64,000 nucleotides of DNA from Hydrogenophaga sp. (lineage in GTDB: Bacteria > Pseudomonadota > Gammaproteobacteria > Burkholderiales > Burkholderiaceae_C). The stretch lies in the NCBI RefSeq assembly GCF_025699295.1, contig NZ_JAILWB010000008.1, positions 156,463 through 220,462 of the forward strand. Direction: 5' to 3'. The stretch's first letter is position 1. Each line of letters starts with the position of its first letter. Positions 46,499 to 56,687 of the stretch are shown here, one piece after another. The position numbers and the translations under genes were made by a program. Below the pieces are notes generated by a model. The model saw only the letters and a program-made list of their open reading frames with translations. It was not told the origin of the DNA and searched no databases.

Positions 46499-47514
46499 GT
46501 TCCACTACTTTCCAATTCGGGGATGTTGGCGCGCCCGGCACCAGCACGGCGCACCGCGTCCGCAATGACGCTGTCGGCAGTGGTTTGGTCTGCGCCCGCT
46601 GCGCTCTGCGCCGGTGCAACAGCGTCTCCACGCATAGGTTGTGTGCGACGAGCCGGGCGGCTCACTTCGTAAAAGTCGCTGACCATCTGGAAGTCATCTC
46701 CCAGCAGATCTGCAGGGTCCGTCACATCAGTGGCGGTAAAGAGATCGTCCACTTGATCATTGAGGCCATCGGCCAGAGCCTTCTCGCGCGCCGTCTTCGC
46801 TTGAGCCATTGCGCTGGCTTCGTCATTCGCATCAATCCCCAGGCGCAGAAGGTCAAACGCCTCGTACTGGCTCGCTGCATTGCTTGCACGCCACATCTGG
46901 AGCTTGAGAGGGACATGGCGCAGGCCCCCAAAGCGGTGTTCGATCAGACGAAGCTGTGCTGCAAGGGCTCGGTAGCTGTTGATCGAAGACGAGCGCACTT
47001 CGAACACGCTCAAGGGGTCGTCTTGCCCCTCGATCTGCACAGTCATCTTCACCTGCCGGCGGCAGGCCGTTCCTGCGGCCTGGGCGAACGAGCATCGCTC
47101 AGCGCCAGGACACGGCACCTGGGAGAGCGACTGGGTCGAATCGCCCGCAACCGTCACGCGCGCGGCGCTCTTGCCATCTCCGGTGCACACTGGGGCGCCG
47201 GTTTCGAGGTCATAGGCCTTGTAGTGGATGGCGATTGAGTTCCCTGCTTTGTTGAAGAACATGCGAACCGGGATTTCCACCACCGCTTGCGCCTCTCTGT
47301 TCGCAGGGCGCTCTAGGAGTTTGGCGTGGATGGCGTGCTCGGCAAGTTCGGGCTGCGTCCGATGCCCGGATTCTTCCTCCATCGCCTCGTGATGGCGGGC
47401 GCGCACGACCATACTGGGCCGCGTCTTGACCGAGCCCTGCTCTTCCCCAGGCTCGCAGTCAACTTTGATGATGCCCTGCGCGAACGGGGTGATGGCGATG
47501 AAATTGAGGTTCAT
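46495..47514 (-). CDS. Hypothetical protein, possibly recombination directionality factor-like
   Basis: 339 aa; C/H motifs CTGDGKSAARV...CPGAERCSFAQAAGTACRRQVKMTVQIEGQDDPLSVFEVRSSSINSYRAL; family call tentative. Confidence 0.4.
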   Translation of the reverse strand: MNLNFIAITPFAQGIIKVDCEPGEEQGSVKTRPSMVVRARHHEAMEEESGHRTQPELAEHAIHAKLLERPANREAQAVVEIPVRMFFNKAGNSIAIHYKAYDLETGAPVCTGDGKSAARVTVAGDSTQSLSQVPCPGAERCSFAQAAGTACRRQVKMTVQIEGQDDPLSVFEVRSSSINSYRALAAQLRLIEHRFGGLRHVPLKLQMWRASNAASQYEAFDLLRLGIDANDEASAMAQAKTAREKALADGLNDQVDDLFTATDVTDPADLLGDDFQMVSDFYEVSRPARRTQPMRGDAVAPAQSAAGADQTTADSVIADAVRRAGAGRANIPELESSGT

Positions 47515-47579
47515 GGTTGCTTGCCTTCGGTTGTTCGATAAATCGGGTTCGATTCATGAAAACACGAAAGCCGGGAGTG

Positions 47580-48518
47580 TCAAGAGCGCATGTTCTTGGC
47601 CGGTGCGTCTCGGGCCGCATCCATGACAGGTGCGAGCGACGCCAGCATCTGCAGCACTTCGTCAACGCCGCGAAGGCCGATCTGGTGCTTTCGAAGCGTG
47701 AACTGGGTCAGCGGCACTTGCTCGCTGTCCAGGCGCAATGTGACTTTCACGACATCGGCAGAAGCGGCAATAGGTGTAGCGCTCCAACCGAGCACTTTGC
47801 ACGTTCGGTCGAGTTCATGGAGCCAAAGGCACACGCCGTCCACCATCGCGAACTGGACCCGATCTGGTGTCAGTGCAGTTGGGGGAGTGCTGTACGCGTT
47901 GTCGTGAAACGCAAAACCCACCACGTCGCGCAGTCGCTTGTCGGCCAACGTGTTGGCGCGCGGCAGCGTTGGCCAGCCACGGTCGCTGGTGAGGACCATG
48001 CACAGGAATCCCAGACGGGGCGCTTCGTCGGGGCATGCAATGTCTTCCGACAGTGTGGTGATACTCGCCTGGTCATTGCCAGGCATCGTTCGGTATAGGT
48101 GGCTGCGCAGAACGGCCGGACGCCACGTGCCCACCCAGTCGAAGGGGCGAATGCCATTGAACACGGTCTTGGCGGTCTTCTTCGGCAGCCAGCTATCCAG
48201 CGCTTCGCCCACGGCAAAGCTGGCCGCCTTCCAAGCTGCTTCATTGGCGATGACGTTTGCTCCGGCCGGCTCGATCATCGGCAGCAGGAACATCTCGGAG
48301 AAACGTGGTCGGCTGTCGATGCGGTACGCCAGTCGCGAGACGAGCGTGGCCATGGCCTCCTGCGCCTCCTCCTGGTCGGGTTGGCGTGCCACCACCTCCC
48401 ACATCCCTGCATCGTCATTGCGGCGAATCGCTTCATCCAGTTCGATTTGCCAGTTTTCTCGGACGAGTACGGGGTGGGTGTGCATTCCTACTGTGTGTGT
48501 GCTTTGTGCTGGGTTCAT
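47580..48518 (-). CDS. Hypothetical protein
   Basis: 312-aa minus-strand ORF. Confidence 0.45.
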   Translation of the reverse strand: MNPAQSTHTVGMHTHPVLVRENWQIELDEAIRRNDDAGMWEVVARQPDQEEAQEAMATLVSRLAYRIDSRPRFSEMFLLPMIEPAGANVIANEAAWKAASFAVGEALDSWLPKKTAKTVFNGIRPFDWVGTWRPAVLRSHLYRTMPGNDQASITTLSEDIACPDEAPRLGFLCMVLTSDRGWPTLPRANTLADKRLRDVVGFAFHDNAYSTPPTALTPDRVQFAMVDGVCLWLHELDRTCKVLGWSATPIAASADVVKVTLRLDSEQVPLTQFTLRKHQIGLRGVDEVLQMLASLAPVMDAARDAPAKNMRS

Positions 48519-48784
48519 TCTTGGTCTACCTCTGATTTAAGGTATCACGCAGCCATGCACCTTCAAGCCCCGCTATCGAGGCATTTGCACCCCATAGACC
48601 CCCCTGCACTGGATGTCGTGTCTCAATCTGAGTGCGCGACTACTTCGTCAGGTACGTAAAAGGTTTATCGTTGTTCTGGGGTATGGCGGCTACCAGCTAG
48701 GGCCGCCAGAATGCGCTTTTGCATCTATTCGCTCCATACCTCGTGACCTTCGACTACCACCGACCGCTGCTTCCTCAGGGAAAG

Positions 48785-49048
48785 ATGGGCCGCTTCGTGG
48801 CGCGCGACAAGGAGACTGCTACCAGGTATGGCCGCGTCGTGCTTGCGGCAGAAATGAGCAACGCACAGTACGCTGAGCGGCACCAGCACCTGGCTGAGGC
48901 AAACAACATGCGACCTCCGCCCTCCCACCACCGCATCTTCAGCGGCTATGTGGTAGTCCGACGTATCGGACACTCGGACCGCTATGAAACCTGGATGCCG
49001 GAGCACGTGTTTGCCGAGATCTATGTCCCAGAGGCCGCGGCTCAGTAG
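48785..49048 (+). CDS. Small hypothetical protein
   Basis: MGRFVARDKETATRYGRVVLAAEMSNAQYAERHQHLAEANN...; terminator follows. Confidence 0.45.
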   Translation: MGRFVARDKETATRYGRVVLAAEMSNAQYAERHQHLAEANNMRPPPSHHRIFSGYVVVRRIGHSDRYETWMPEHVFAEIYVPEAAAQ

Positions 49049-49081
49049 CGACGATTCCTGCTTCGCGCACATCAAGAAAGT

Positions 49082-49120
49082 GGAAGTGCGCAGCCCCGCG
49101 CCGGCCGCGCACTTCCTTTT
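49082..49120 (+). terminator. Rho-independent terminator
   Basis: GGAAGTGCGCAGCCCCGCGCCGGCCGCGCACTTCCTTTT. Confidence 0.75.
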
Positions 49121-49686
49121 ATCAAGACACCGACTGTCACGTCACCGTTGAGCCGAGTCCACCCACTGCATGCCGTTGCACCTCTGCGGCACTTCCTGCT
49201 GAGGCGGCTGACGGGAGTCAGCCGGTGCAACATTGGTGAAGGCACCGCTCAAGAAGAACGCCGCCGCCGCAATGTTGCGAAGCGTCGAGGACAAGCTGTC
49301 CAGACGCTTCCAGAGTCGAGGTTTAGAACGTTCCGTCACGTTCGCACCCTCCTTTCCCTCGAGGCCGCCCAGCCCTGCGCCGGTGCAGTCTGCCAAGAAG
49401 TCTCTAGTATCTAAGTCATTCAAGCAGACAAACTAGGCCGGTTCAACTGGTTGACACCTGGCGCTTGCAGCAGCGGGGGATTCCACGAACCACTTGACAT
49501 GCGCTCGGTTGGCCTTCTTCCTTTTTAGAGGGTCGTGCAACGAACTAGTTTCCGCACGAACGTTGCGCCTCTGGAGGTTCCGATCGTTGCAAGATGTGGC
49601 GCCCCTTCTTGCCGCTGTTAATTCCCGGCCCCTTGACATCTCGGTCCTTCGTGTTTTCATGGTTCAAAGACCAGACGCAGAACCAC

Positions 49687-50613
49687 ATGGACGCCTTCAC
49701 CGACTTCAGTACCGCCCTGGACCTCGTGGCTGATGCCACCGACGAGGTGCGCCCAGTTCCAGGCTTTGCCCAAGACAGCCTGCTCTACCCTGACTTGCCC
49801 GCGCACCTGTACCACGCGGATCGCGACGCCTTGAGTTGTTCCTTGCTCAAGCCACTGCTGGTTTCGCCTGCGCACTTCCAGGCAGCCTTGACCGCGACTC
49901 AGTCTTCAAGCGATGCCAAAGACTTCGGAACCTTGCTGCACCTTCTGTTGTTGCAGCCGCACCTGACGGGGCAGGAGGTTGCCGTGTACCCCGAGATCGT
50001 CTCCCCCTTGAGCCGGGACTACAAAGCGTTCCTGGAGTGCAATTCGCACAAGCTCGTAGTGGATGAGCCGACGTTCACCAAGGCGCGGCTGCTCGCCGAC
50101 AAGGTGCGCGAGACGCGCTACAAGGGCCGCCCGCTTGGCCTCTTCCTCGAAGAAGCGCAGACGGAGGTCAGCATCTACTTCACCGAACCTACGACCGGAC
50201 TGCGGCTGCGCGTGCGCCACGACATCTTTCATCCGGATCTGGCCTTCGATCTGAAATCCACGCGCCACCCGAGCGTGGGCTTGTTCACGCGCGATGCTGT
50301 CAAGCTCGACTATGACCTGCAGGCGTTCATGTATTCGCTGGCGCGTTCCCTCTATGAGGGGACCAGCGATACCAAGCCGTTCGTGTTTATCGCTGCAGAG
50401 AGCAGCGAGCCGTTCTCGGTGCACACCCTGGCCGCCGGCGGCACATTCCTCACAAACGGCGCGAAGAAGTTTCAGGAGTGCCTGTCCGTCTACAAGGCCT
50501 GCTCCGTGACGGGCCACTGGCCCGACCTGAGCAGCGACGGCGAGATCGAGATCGACCACTGGCAGCAGTACACGCCAACACGGGCGTGGGCCGCTGGGCA
50601 GTCTGCGGCGTGA
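49687..50613 (+). CDS. PD-(D/E)XK exonuclease, RecE/exodeoxyribonuclease VIII-like
   Basis: YHADRDALSCSLLKPLLVSPAHFQAAL...DFGTLLHLLLLQP...RHDIFHPDLAFDLKSTRHPS...YDLQAFMYSLA. Confidence 0.7.
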   Translation: MDAFTDFSTALDLVADATDEVRPVPGFAQDSLLYPDLPAHLYHADRDALSCSLLKPLLVSPAHFQAALTATQSSSDAKDFGTLLHLLLLQPHLTGQEVAVYPEIVSPLSRDYKAFLECNSHKLVVDEPTFTKARLLADKVRETRYKGRPLGLFLEEAQTEVSIYFTEPTTGLRLRVRHDIFHPDLAFDLKSTRHPSVGLFTRDAVKLDYDLQAFMYSLARSLYEGTSDTKPFVFIAAESSEPFSVHTLAAGGTFLTNGAKKFQECLSVYKACSVTGHWPDLSSDGEIEIDHWQQYTPTRAWAAGQSAA

Positions 50614-50642
50614 CCGCCCCCTACTAGCCCAGCAGCACGCAG

Positions 50643-51680
50643 CTACTTCTTTGAGCTGACAACTGCGAGCACCGGTCGGTTCGTCTTCGCCACATGCACC
50701 TGGTCATTGACGATCTGGTATCCGCCGAGGAACCCCACCTCAATGAGACGGTCCAGCGCATTGCGCAGGTTGCGCCGGAAAGTGCTCAGCTGAGCATCTG
50801 ATCGGCACAACTCGTGCAGTTTCTGTACGGAAAGCGGCCACGGGTCGCGGTGCGAGGCGTAGAAGGCATGCAGCCACTGGGCGATAGTGGCGCGCGGTCC
50901 GATCTTCTTTCGCGTCTCCCACTCCAGCAACGTTGTGGTGTCGTTCATGAACAGTACGGACACCTTGGGCTCGAAGCGCACCATCCACTTGGTGTTGCCC
51001 TTCTCATCGGCGTCGGCCCACGCGTACTCCCTAATGAGTGAGCCGGCATATCCTTCAGCCTTGTCCTTGGTACTGATCTTGATGCCGGTGACCTTCAGCC
51101 GTTCGATTGATTCCTGTGCACGCCTGTAGGACTCACTATGCATCCTCCAGCCTAGGTCGCGGATCAACTGGTAGCCGGTGAACCGGACCTTGTCTGAGAG
51201 CGCCGTCTGACGCGCGAGGTTGATGAGACTCATCCACACGCTCAGGTCATCCTGCTGCAGATCCTGGCCCGTGTAGGTGATCTCGTAGTTGCTCAGGCTG
51301 CTGATGGGCATGTTCGGCAGGAACTCGCGCTTGGCGGATGTCCCGACGCCAAAGAGGCCGCCGCGGATCAGAGGGTTGGGCACGCCTCGGTTTTCATCAT
51401 CCCAGAACGGAAACGAGTCCTGCAGGACGCGCAGGTCGTAGTCCGCTATCCGGCGCGCAGCGATCTCCGCAGCCTTGGCCTTGACGCCCTCAACCGCTTC
51501 GTCGTAGCTCTTGCTGCGCTTGGTACGCGGCGCCTGCTTCGGCACGCCCTCGGGGATCGCGGTGTCTGTCAGCTTGGCTCCGTTGGCGCCTTTGCCCTTG
51601 TTCGGCTTGCCCAAATTCAGAAGCGACGGCAATCCGCCGAAGTCGAGGTTGTTGAAGTTGGGGTTGGGCTTGGCAGACAT
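50643..51680 (-). CDS. trfA: TrfA-like plasmid replication initiator
   Basis: PNPLIRGGLFGVGTSAKREFLPNMPISSLSNYEITYTGQDLQQDDLSVWMSLINLAR...WLHAFYASHRDPWPLSVQKLHEL. Confidence 0.8.
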   Translation of the reverse strand: MSAKPNPNFNNLDFGGLPSLLNLGKPNKGKGANGAKLTDTAIPEGVPKQAPRTKRSKSYDEAVEGVKAKAAEIAARRIADYDLRVLQDSFPFWDDENRGVPNPLIRGGLFGVGTSAKREFLPNMPISSLSNYEITYTGQDLQQDDLSVWMSLINLARQTALSDKVRFTGYQLIRDLGWRMHSESYRRAQESIERLKVTGIKISTKDKAEGYAGSLIREYAWADADEKGNTKWMVRFEPKVSVLFMNDTTTLLEWETRKKIGPRATIAQWLHAFYASHRDPWPLSVQKLHELCRSDAQLSTFRRNLRNALDRLIEVGFLGGYQIVNDQVHVAKTNRPVLAVVSSKK

Positions 51681-51739
51681 GCGTTGTTCCGTTGGTCTGA
51701 TCGATTAGACCGTAGCCCCGAAGCGATGGTCAACGCGCG

Positions 51740-52424
51740 CTACTAGCGCAGCAGCACGGTTTTGATGTCTTCGATTCAATTTCAAATCATCAGCCTCGCC
51801 ACAAGTGCCATGAGCTTCGAGGTCGCACGGGTACGCCGATTAAGAAAGACTTGAATGAAGACTAGGAGAAGACTATGGCTGGCGAGAACCCAGTGTTTAT
51901 GCGGGCTCCAGCGGGTTTCGCGTGCTCACACGCTAGTAGCGCAATGGCGCAGCGCTATTAGCGCAACGCCACACCGCTAGTAGCGCTGTGCCACTCCGCT
52001 AGCACCTGGTGGCTGTTGTCCACAGCCCCGCGCGTGCCTTCGTGCTGCTTCGCTAATAGCGCTGCGGACCGACAACGTGGGTTGCTTGCGAACGGCGCGA
52101 ACTACTAGCGGAGCAGCACGCCTCGCCTGCTGGGATCGAGGCTGTTCGTGGCCTGCGCGGCAATCTACTAGCGGAGCAGCACGCGTGGTCTCGTCGCCGG
52201 ACACAGGCTCGCGTCCCTCGGTACTAGCGGAGCAGCACGGTTTTGACCTCCACACCCCGTTTTGTTGGTCTGGCGCCACCTCTACGCAGGCCAAGCCACG
52301 CGCCACGACCCACTGCGCTATTAGCGGAGCAGCACGCCCGCACCAGGTCAAGCTCATCGCCCGCGTTCGATCCCGTGTGCCATGCGCACGCTGGAGTCGC
52401 ACCGACTATTAGCGGAGCAGCACG
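51740..52424. repeat. Probable origin region: dispersed 19-bp direct repeats CTANTAGCGGAGCAGCACG
   Basis: Copies at 51740, 52102, 52165, about 52221, 52318 and 52406, upstream of trfA. Confidence 0.75.
51932..52019 (+). repeat. 22-bp iteron array
   Basis: GCTAGTAG / GCTATTAG / GCTAGTAG / GCTAGCAC starting at 51932, 51954, 51976 and 51998 (exactly 22 bp apart). Confidence 0.75.
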
Positions 52425-52601
52425 GGCTCCGTATCCCCCAAACCGCGTGCGATCTGCCACGGGCCCGATTTACGTAAGCGGTTACTTCACTTTTTCTTCC
52501 GTGAAATCAAGCGCTTATCCACGCGCGCTGCCTGGATGTGCTGTTTCGCTAATAGTGCCGCACTCGGGGAAACGTCTGCCCCGCCGAAGATGCCCGCGAA
52601 C

Positions 52602-53105
52602 TCAATGGTGGGAGGAGGCCTCGGCTGATTGCTCTGAGAGCAAGAGGGCCCTCTGCCGGACCCATTCGGAGCGGTTCTCGACGCTTCCTGGTACCGAGCG
52701 CGCGATGTCGCGCAGAGCCTGCACAGTCTGCTTTCGCCCACCGGTGACCGTATCGATCTTGAGCAGCATTTCCGCGGGGATGGAGACTGACGTCGCCCTG
52801 CCATTGCACTCGACGTAGATCCGCTTCGCCGGCGCTTGACGCTTGCGAAGCTGCACGCCTGATGCCCCCAGCGCGTTCTGAACGGCCTGGGTCACGAGCT
52901 CGAGCAGATCTGGCGCTTGGACTGGTGCTTCCTTGCGGCCAAGGATTGTGGCCACCTCGTCTCGGAAGCTGGCGGCGAACGCCCCGACTTTCGCACTGGA
53001 CGCACCGGAGCTGACCATCCCCTTGAGGGCGGCCCCAACGATCGCATCCAATTCGTCTTCGCCTTCTTCCATGCTGCTTAGACCGTATTTGCCGGTCCTT
53101 TCCAT
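52602..53105 (-). CDS. Hypothetical protein, possibly DNA-binding
   Basis: MERTGKYGLSSMEEGEDELDAIVGAALKGM...PAKRIYVECNGRATSVSIPAEMLLKIDTVTGGRKQTVQALRDIAR. Confidence 0.4.
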   Translation of the reverse strand: MERTGKYGLSSMEEGEDELDAIVGAALKGMVSSGASSAKVGAFAASFRDEVATILGRKEAPVQAPDLLELVTQAVQNALGASGVQLRKRQAPAKRIYVECNGRATSVSIPAEMLLKIDTVTGGRKQTVQALRDIARSVPGSVENRSEWVRQRALLLSEQSAEASSHH

Positions 53106-53429
53106 ACTACCAAATACCAATGCAGCTTATGGCACTACCTATTTGCAACGTACTAAGCGGGTGGTCAGTACCGCATTACCGAGTTTGAGTATGCGAATCT
53201 GCCACCGCTCGCACCTGCCTTCGTGGTCCCTGAGGATCACGATTTCACGGATTTTTTTCAACAATCAACCAACAAACACCCCCAACTGCTGCGCCTGGTG
53301 GCGGTCTTGAGCGCGCGCGGCGGCTGTGGCGGCGTTGCAGTCGTTTCAGGGTTACAAGAACATTCCAGTTGTTCCAAGTGAGATTCTTTATCTGAATCAA
53401 CGACTTAGGCCATTGTCGGTGGCGCTTTC

Positions 53430-53556
53430 GCATACTCGTTGTGGCAGTCCTGTGCTGCGGCCGACCACTTTGCATACTCTCCCTGGCGCCTGCGCGTACG
53501 GGCTATGGCGATGCAGTTCGCCCTCGATGGCAGTTCTGCATACTCGCCCCAGGCCA
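53430..53556 (+). repeat. Short direct repeats GCATACTCGCCNTGGC upstream of the Rep_3-like gene
   Basis: CGCATACTCGTTGTGGC, TGCATACTCTCCCTGGC, TGCATACTCGCCCCAGGCC at about 53430, 53471 and 53537. Confidence 0.45.
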
Positions 53557-53672
53557 GAACCATTGATGGCAGTGGCGACTCACCAGCTGCCATCGGTTAC
53601 GATTTCGGTGTGCCGCCCACTTCACCCGATGCCATCAATTCCGAGGACGATTCGGAGCCCTCGCCTGATCCC

Positions 53673-55172
53673 ATGGCGACGCAGGAGATCGCGGGCTTTG
53701 ACACCAGGGTGCGTGACACCGGGCAGCAGTCGCTTTTCCCGACCACCGACCTGGTCATCCCAGATACCCTGCGCACGATGCGCAAGGCCGTCGCCGCGAT
53801 CCACGCGACCCCGATCAAGGCCGAGCACGCCCAGAGCCTCAACAGTCGACGCCTATTCGACGCCTGCATCATCCTGGCGCAGATTGACTTCCGCAAGCGC
53901 GGTTCAGAAGCGCTGGAGCGAGTCAAGACCGAGCGGCTAAGCCCGGTCTTCGAGACGCGGATTACCGATCTGGCCCGCATCGCCGGTATCCCTGGCAAGA
54001 ACTACACCCGCATCTACAGCGAGCTCGACAAGTTGTTCGAGATGATCTTGCGCTGGAACATCATCGGTGAGGGCAAGGACGTTGAGTGGGAGATGAAAAG
54101 TCACTTTCTGAGCTCGCTTGGCTATGGCAAGGGCCACAAGCGCGGGCTCATCCGCTTCGCCTTCGACCCGCAGGTCCTGGAGATCATTCTGGAGCCCTCC
54201 AACTGGGCGCCGCTGAGCATTCAAGCCCAAGAGGGCCTGCCCACGGCGCCCAGCTACGCCCTGTACCAGAACTGCTGGCGCTACGTGACGACTCAGCAGA
54301 AGGTCACGGCTGCGCTGCCCACGGCAACCTGGATCGAACTCTTGATGGGCCGCTGCGGCTACCTGGAAGACGACCCTGAGGAGGGGTTGCGGGTGGTGCG
54401 CTATGCGGACTTCAAGCGGAGGGTGCTGCTCGATGCGATTCGCAGGGTGAACGACAGCCCCGCGCTCAACTACACGCTTGAGCTCAAGGAGCTCAAGTCA
54501 GGCACGCGGGTGTCCAAGCTGCAGTTCAAGTTCATCCCCAAGGCCACGCCGTCGCTTGGCGTTCCCCTCACCTGGCCGCGCGACATCCTCATGGTGCTCG
54601 ACAACATCGGTTTCTCGGCCAAGGAGATCGAGGACCTTGCCCAGGCGCGTTCGTACGAAGAGGTCGCAGAGTCCATTGTTCGGATGAAGGACGCCGAAGC
54701 GCGGCTGAAGCAGCAGGGCAAGCGCATCAGTTCGCGAAAGGCGTACTTCAGCGGCATCCTGGAGAACATCGCTTCCGGTGCGCAGGCCGAGGAGCTTGAC
54801 GACGAGCGCCTTGAGCAGGAAGCAACTGCCAAGGAGGCGCAGCGCACGGCTCAGATGCGTCAGGAGCGGCTGAAGGAGGCGTTCGAACAGCACAGCAGCG
54901 CGCGCTTCGCCGAAGCCGTGTTCGGACTCGCGCAGAGCGATCGCGCTGCCCTGCTCTCCCTGTTCGAAGCGGCCAACGATGGGGCCGCCGCGCGCGCTCT
55001 GTATGCGAAGGGCTGGAGCCCGCAGAACCGCCCTGCCTTGGCCTTGCTGCGCCGCTGGCTTCTCGACAAGCAGCCTGAGACGTTCCGGCGCCTGATGCCA
55101 TTCCCACAAGACGTGGAGTTCGAAGCGTGGATGGCCTGGCGCATCGAGTCAGCCAACGACTCTGCGCCCTAG
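53673..55172 (+). CDS. Replication initiation protein, Rep_3-like family
   Basis: NCWRYVTTQQKVTAALPTATWIELLMGRCGYLEDDPEEGLRVVRYADFKRRVLLDAIRRVNDSPALNYTLELKELKSG; start uncertain (track starts at 53439). Confidence 0.65.
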   Translation: MATQEIAGFDTRVRDTGQQSLFPTTDLVIPDTLRTMRKAVAAIHATPIKAEHAQSLNSRRLFDACIILAQIDFRKRGSEALERVKTERLSPVFETRITDLARIAGIPGKNYTRIYSELDKLFEMILRWNIIGEGKDVEWEMKSHFLSSLGYGKGHKRGLIRFAFDPQVLEIILEPSNWAPLSIQAQEGLPTAPSYALYQNCWRYVTTQQKVTAALPTATWIELLMGRCGYLEDDPEEGLRVVRYADFKRRVLLDAIRRVNDSPALNYTLELKELKSGTRVSKLQFKFIPKATPSLGVPLTWPRDILMVLDNIGFSAKEIEDLAQARSYEEVAESIVRMKDAEARLKQQGKRISSRKAYFSGILENIASGAQAEELDDERLEQEATAKEAQRTAQMRQERLKEAFEQHSSARFAEAVFGLAQSDRAALLSLFEAANDGAAARALYAKGWSPQNRPALALLRRWLLDKQPETFRRLMPFPQDVEFEAWMAWRIESANDSAP

Positions 55173-55179
55173 CCTGCCT

Positions 55180-56589
55180 TTGCGCCCAACCTTGCTGCCT
55201 GCCACTCTGCGTTCCCTCCACGTACCTTTCGGACTGAGGGACGGGCGCTTGTTTGAGCCGTTGCAGGTCGAAAGCGGGCTCAGATGCGGTTGCACCTGTC
55301 CTGGATGTGGCGCTCCGCTCGTTGCGCGGCATTCCCCGGAGGGCAAGGTTGTGTCGAACTTTGCGCACCATCGTGGCGCCAGTTGCGCTCTTGGCTTTGA
55401 AACGGCGGTCCACCTGGCTGCCAAGCAGCTCATTGCCGATCGCATGGCCCTGTACCTCCCGGCGGTGCGCACCAACGCTCCCGGCGCTGCGGACGATGGA
55501 GACCTGTTCGCGCAGCCAACCCTGTTCGCCCCTGCGGGCGTGTCGCGGCTGCAAGCTGTGAGGGTCGAAGGTCGCGTCGGCGAGATCCGTCCGGACCTTG
55601 TCGTGTCCCATGGTGGGCGCGATGTGCTCGTTGAGATTGCCGTCACGCACTTCGTGGACGCACTCAAGCTGCGTCGCATCAAGGATCTCAGGGTGGCCGC
55701 GGTTGAGATCAATGTGTCCGCGGTGCGCGAGATGAACTTCGCCGCGCTGGAGGCGGCGTTGTTCACCAGCGAGCAGAAGTCGCAATGGCTGTGCCATCCA
55801 GAGCGTGACGCGGAGCAGGCGCGCCTCGATGCATTGGCAGCAGATGAAAAAGCACGCCGGCACGCAGCGTCTGCGCGCCGGCGTGACGACGAAGCTGTTC
55901 GGCTTGAAATGGCCCTGCAGCATGAGCGCGCAAGGCTTGCTGCGATCCGCGCTGAGCCAGCTGCCGCAAAGCTGCGCCAGGCCCTTGACCACATGGGCGC
56001 GAGGGACGCCGGTGAACTCGGGTTCCTGCCGGTGCCAGTCAAAGCGAGCAACGCAATCGCTGCCCCTCCCTTGGTCTGGCAGGCGGCAGTCTTCTCCGAC
56101 CTGATGCATGGCGCGATCGAGGTGAACGCGGCTTCGATCTCGGCGCGTCGAGTGCGCGCATGGATTGAAGAGCGGTTCGAAGTCCCTGGGAATGAGCAGG
56201 CCTTCGCGGTTGCCGTCTGGGACTTCTTGATTGGGCTGGCCGCGCTTGGGTTGCTGCACCACGAAGGACGACAGCAGTTCTTGATCACCGTTGTGGGCTG
56301 CGCCGGCGCGCGCGCAGTTGTCGCTGACGCGAGAGAAAGTGGGGCACTGCCGCTGTCTTGGATGCGAACCTGGCCAGATCGATCAACGACGAAGTGTCTT
56401 GCAGTCGTCTTCGGCACTGTGTTCGGTTCTGCGCAGAAGTGGGAGCGTGTCGCGGGGTTGCTGCCGAAGGTTCGCGGGGAGGAACCGCCCGATGCCGTGA
56501 TTCAGCACTACGCCGAAGTTGGGCTCGATGCTGGCCTGCTTAGGCGATTCTTCTTGGCTGTCGGGTTCGCACGGCTTGCCGGCACCTAG
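55180..56589 (+). CDS. CoiA-like nuclease family protein
   Basis: LRCGCTCPGCGAPLVARHSPEGKVVSNFAHHRGASCALGFETAVHLAAKQLIAD...GEIRPDLVVSHGGRDVLVEIAVTHFVD. Confidence 0.65.
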   Translation: MRPTLLPATLRSLHVPFGLRDGRLFEPLQVESGLRCGCTCPGCGAPLVARHSPEGKVVSNFAHHRGASCALGFETAVHLAAKQLIADRMALYLPAVRTNAPGAADDGDLFAQPTLFAPAGVSRLQAVRVEGRVGEIRPDLVVSHGGRDVLVEIAVTHFVDALKLRRIKDLRVAAVEINVSAVREMNFAALEAALFTSEQKSQWLCHPERDAEQARLDALAADEKARRHAASARRRDDEAVRLEMALQHERARLAAIRAEPAAAKLRQALDHMGARDAGELGFLPVPVKASNAIAAPPLVWQAAVFSDLMHGAIEVNAASISARRVRAWIEERFEVPGNEQAFAVAVWDFLIGLAALGLLHHEGRQQFLITVVGCAGARAVVADARESGALPLSWMRTWPDRSTTKCLAVVFGTVFGSAQKWERVAGLLPKVRGEEPPDAVIQHYAEVGLDAGLLRRFFLAVGFARLAGT

Positions 56590-56687
56590 GTCGCTGTCAC
56601 AGGCCACCCTTGCCCCAAATGCGCAAGCCGATTGAGTGCATCTCGGATGCTACGATTTCGATAGTCCCCTCGTTGTATTTGTTCCAT

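Noticed and set aside
52102-52424. CRISPR-like array near trfA
   Set aside because: Repeat-like core is shared with phased 22-bp iterons and sits upstream of trfA; spacing is irregular and no cas genes are present.
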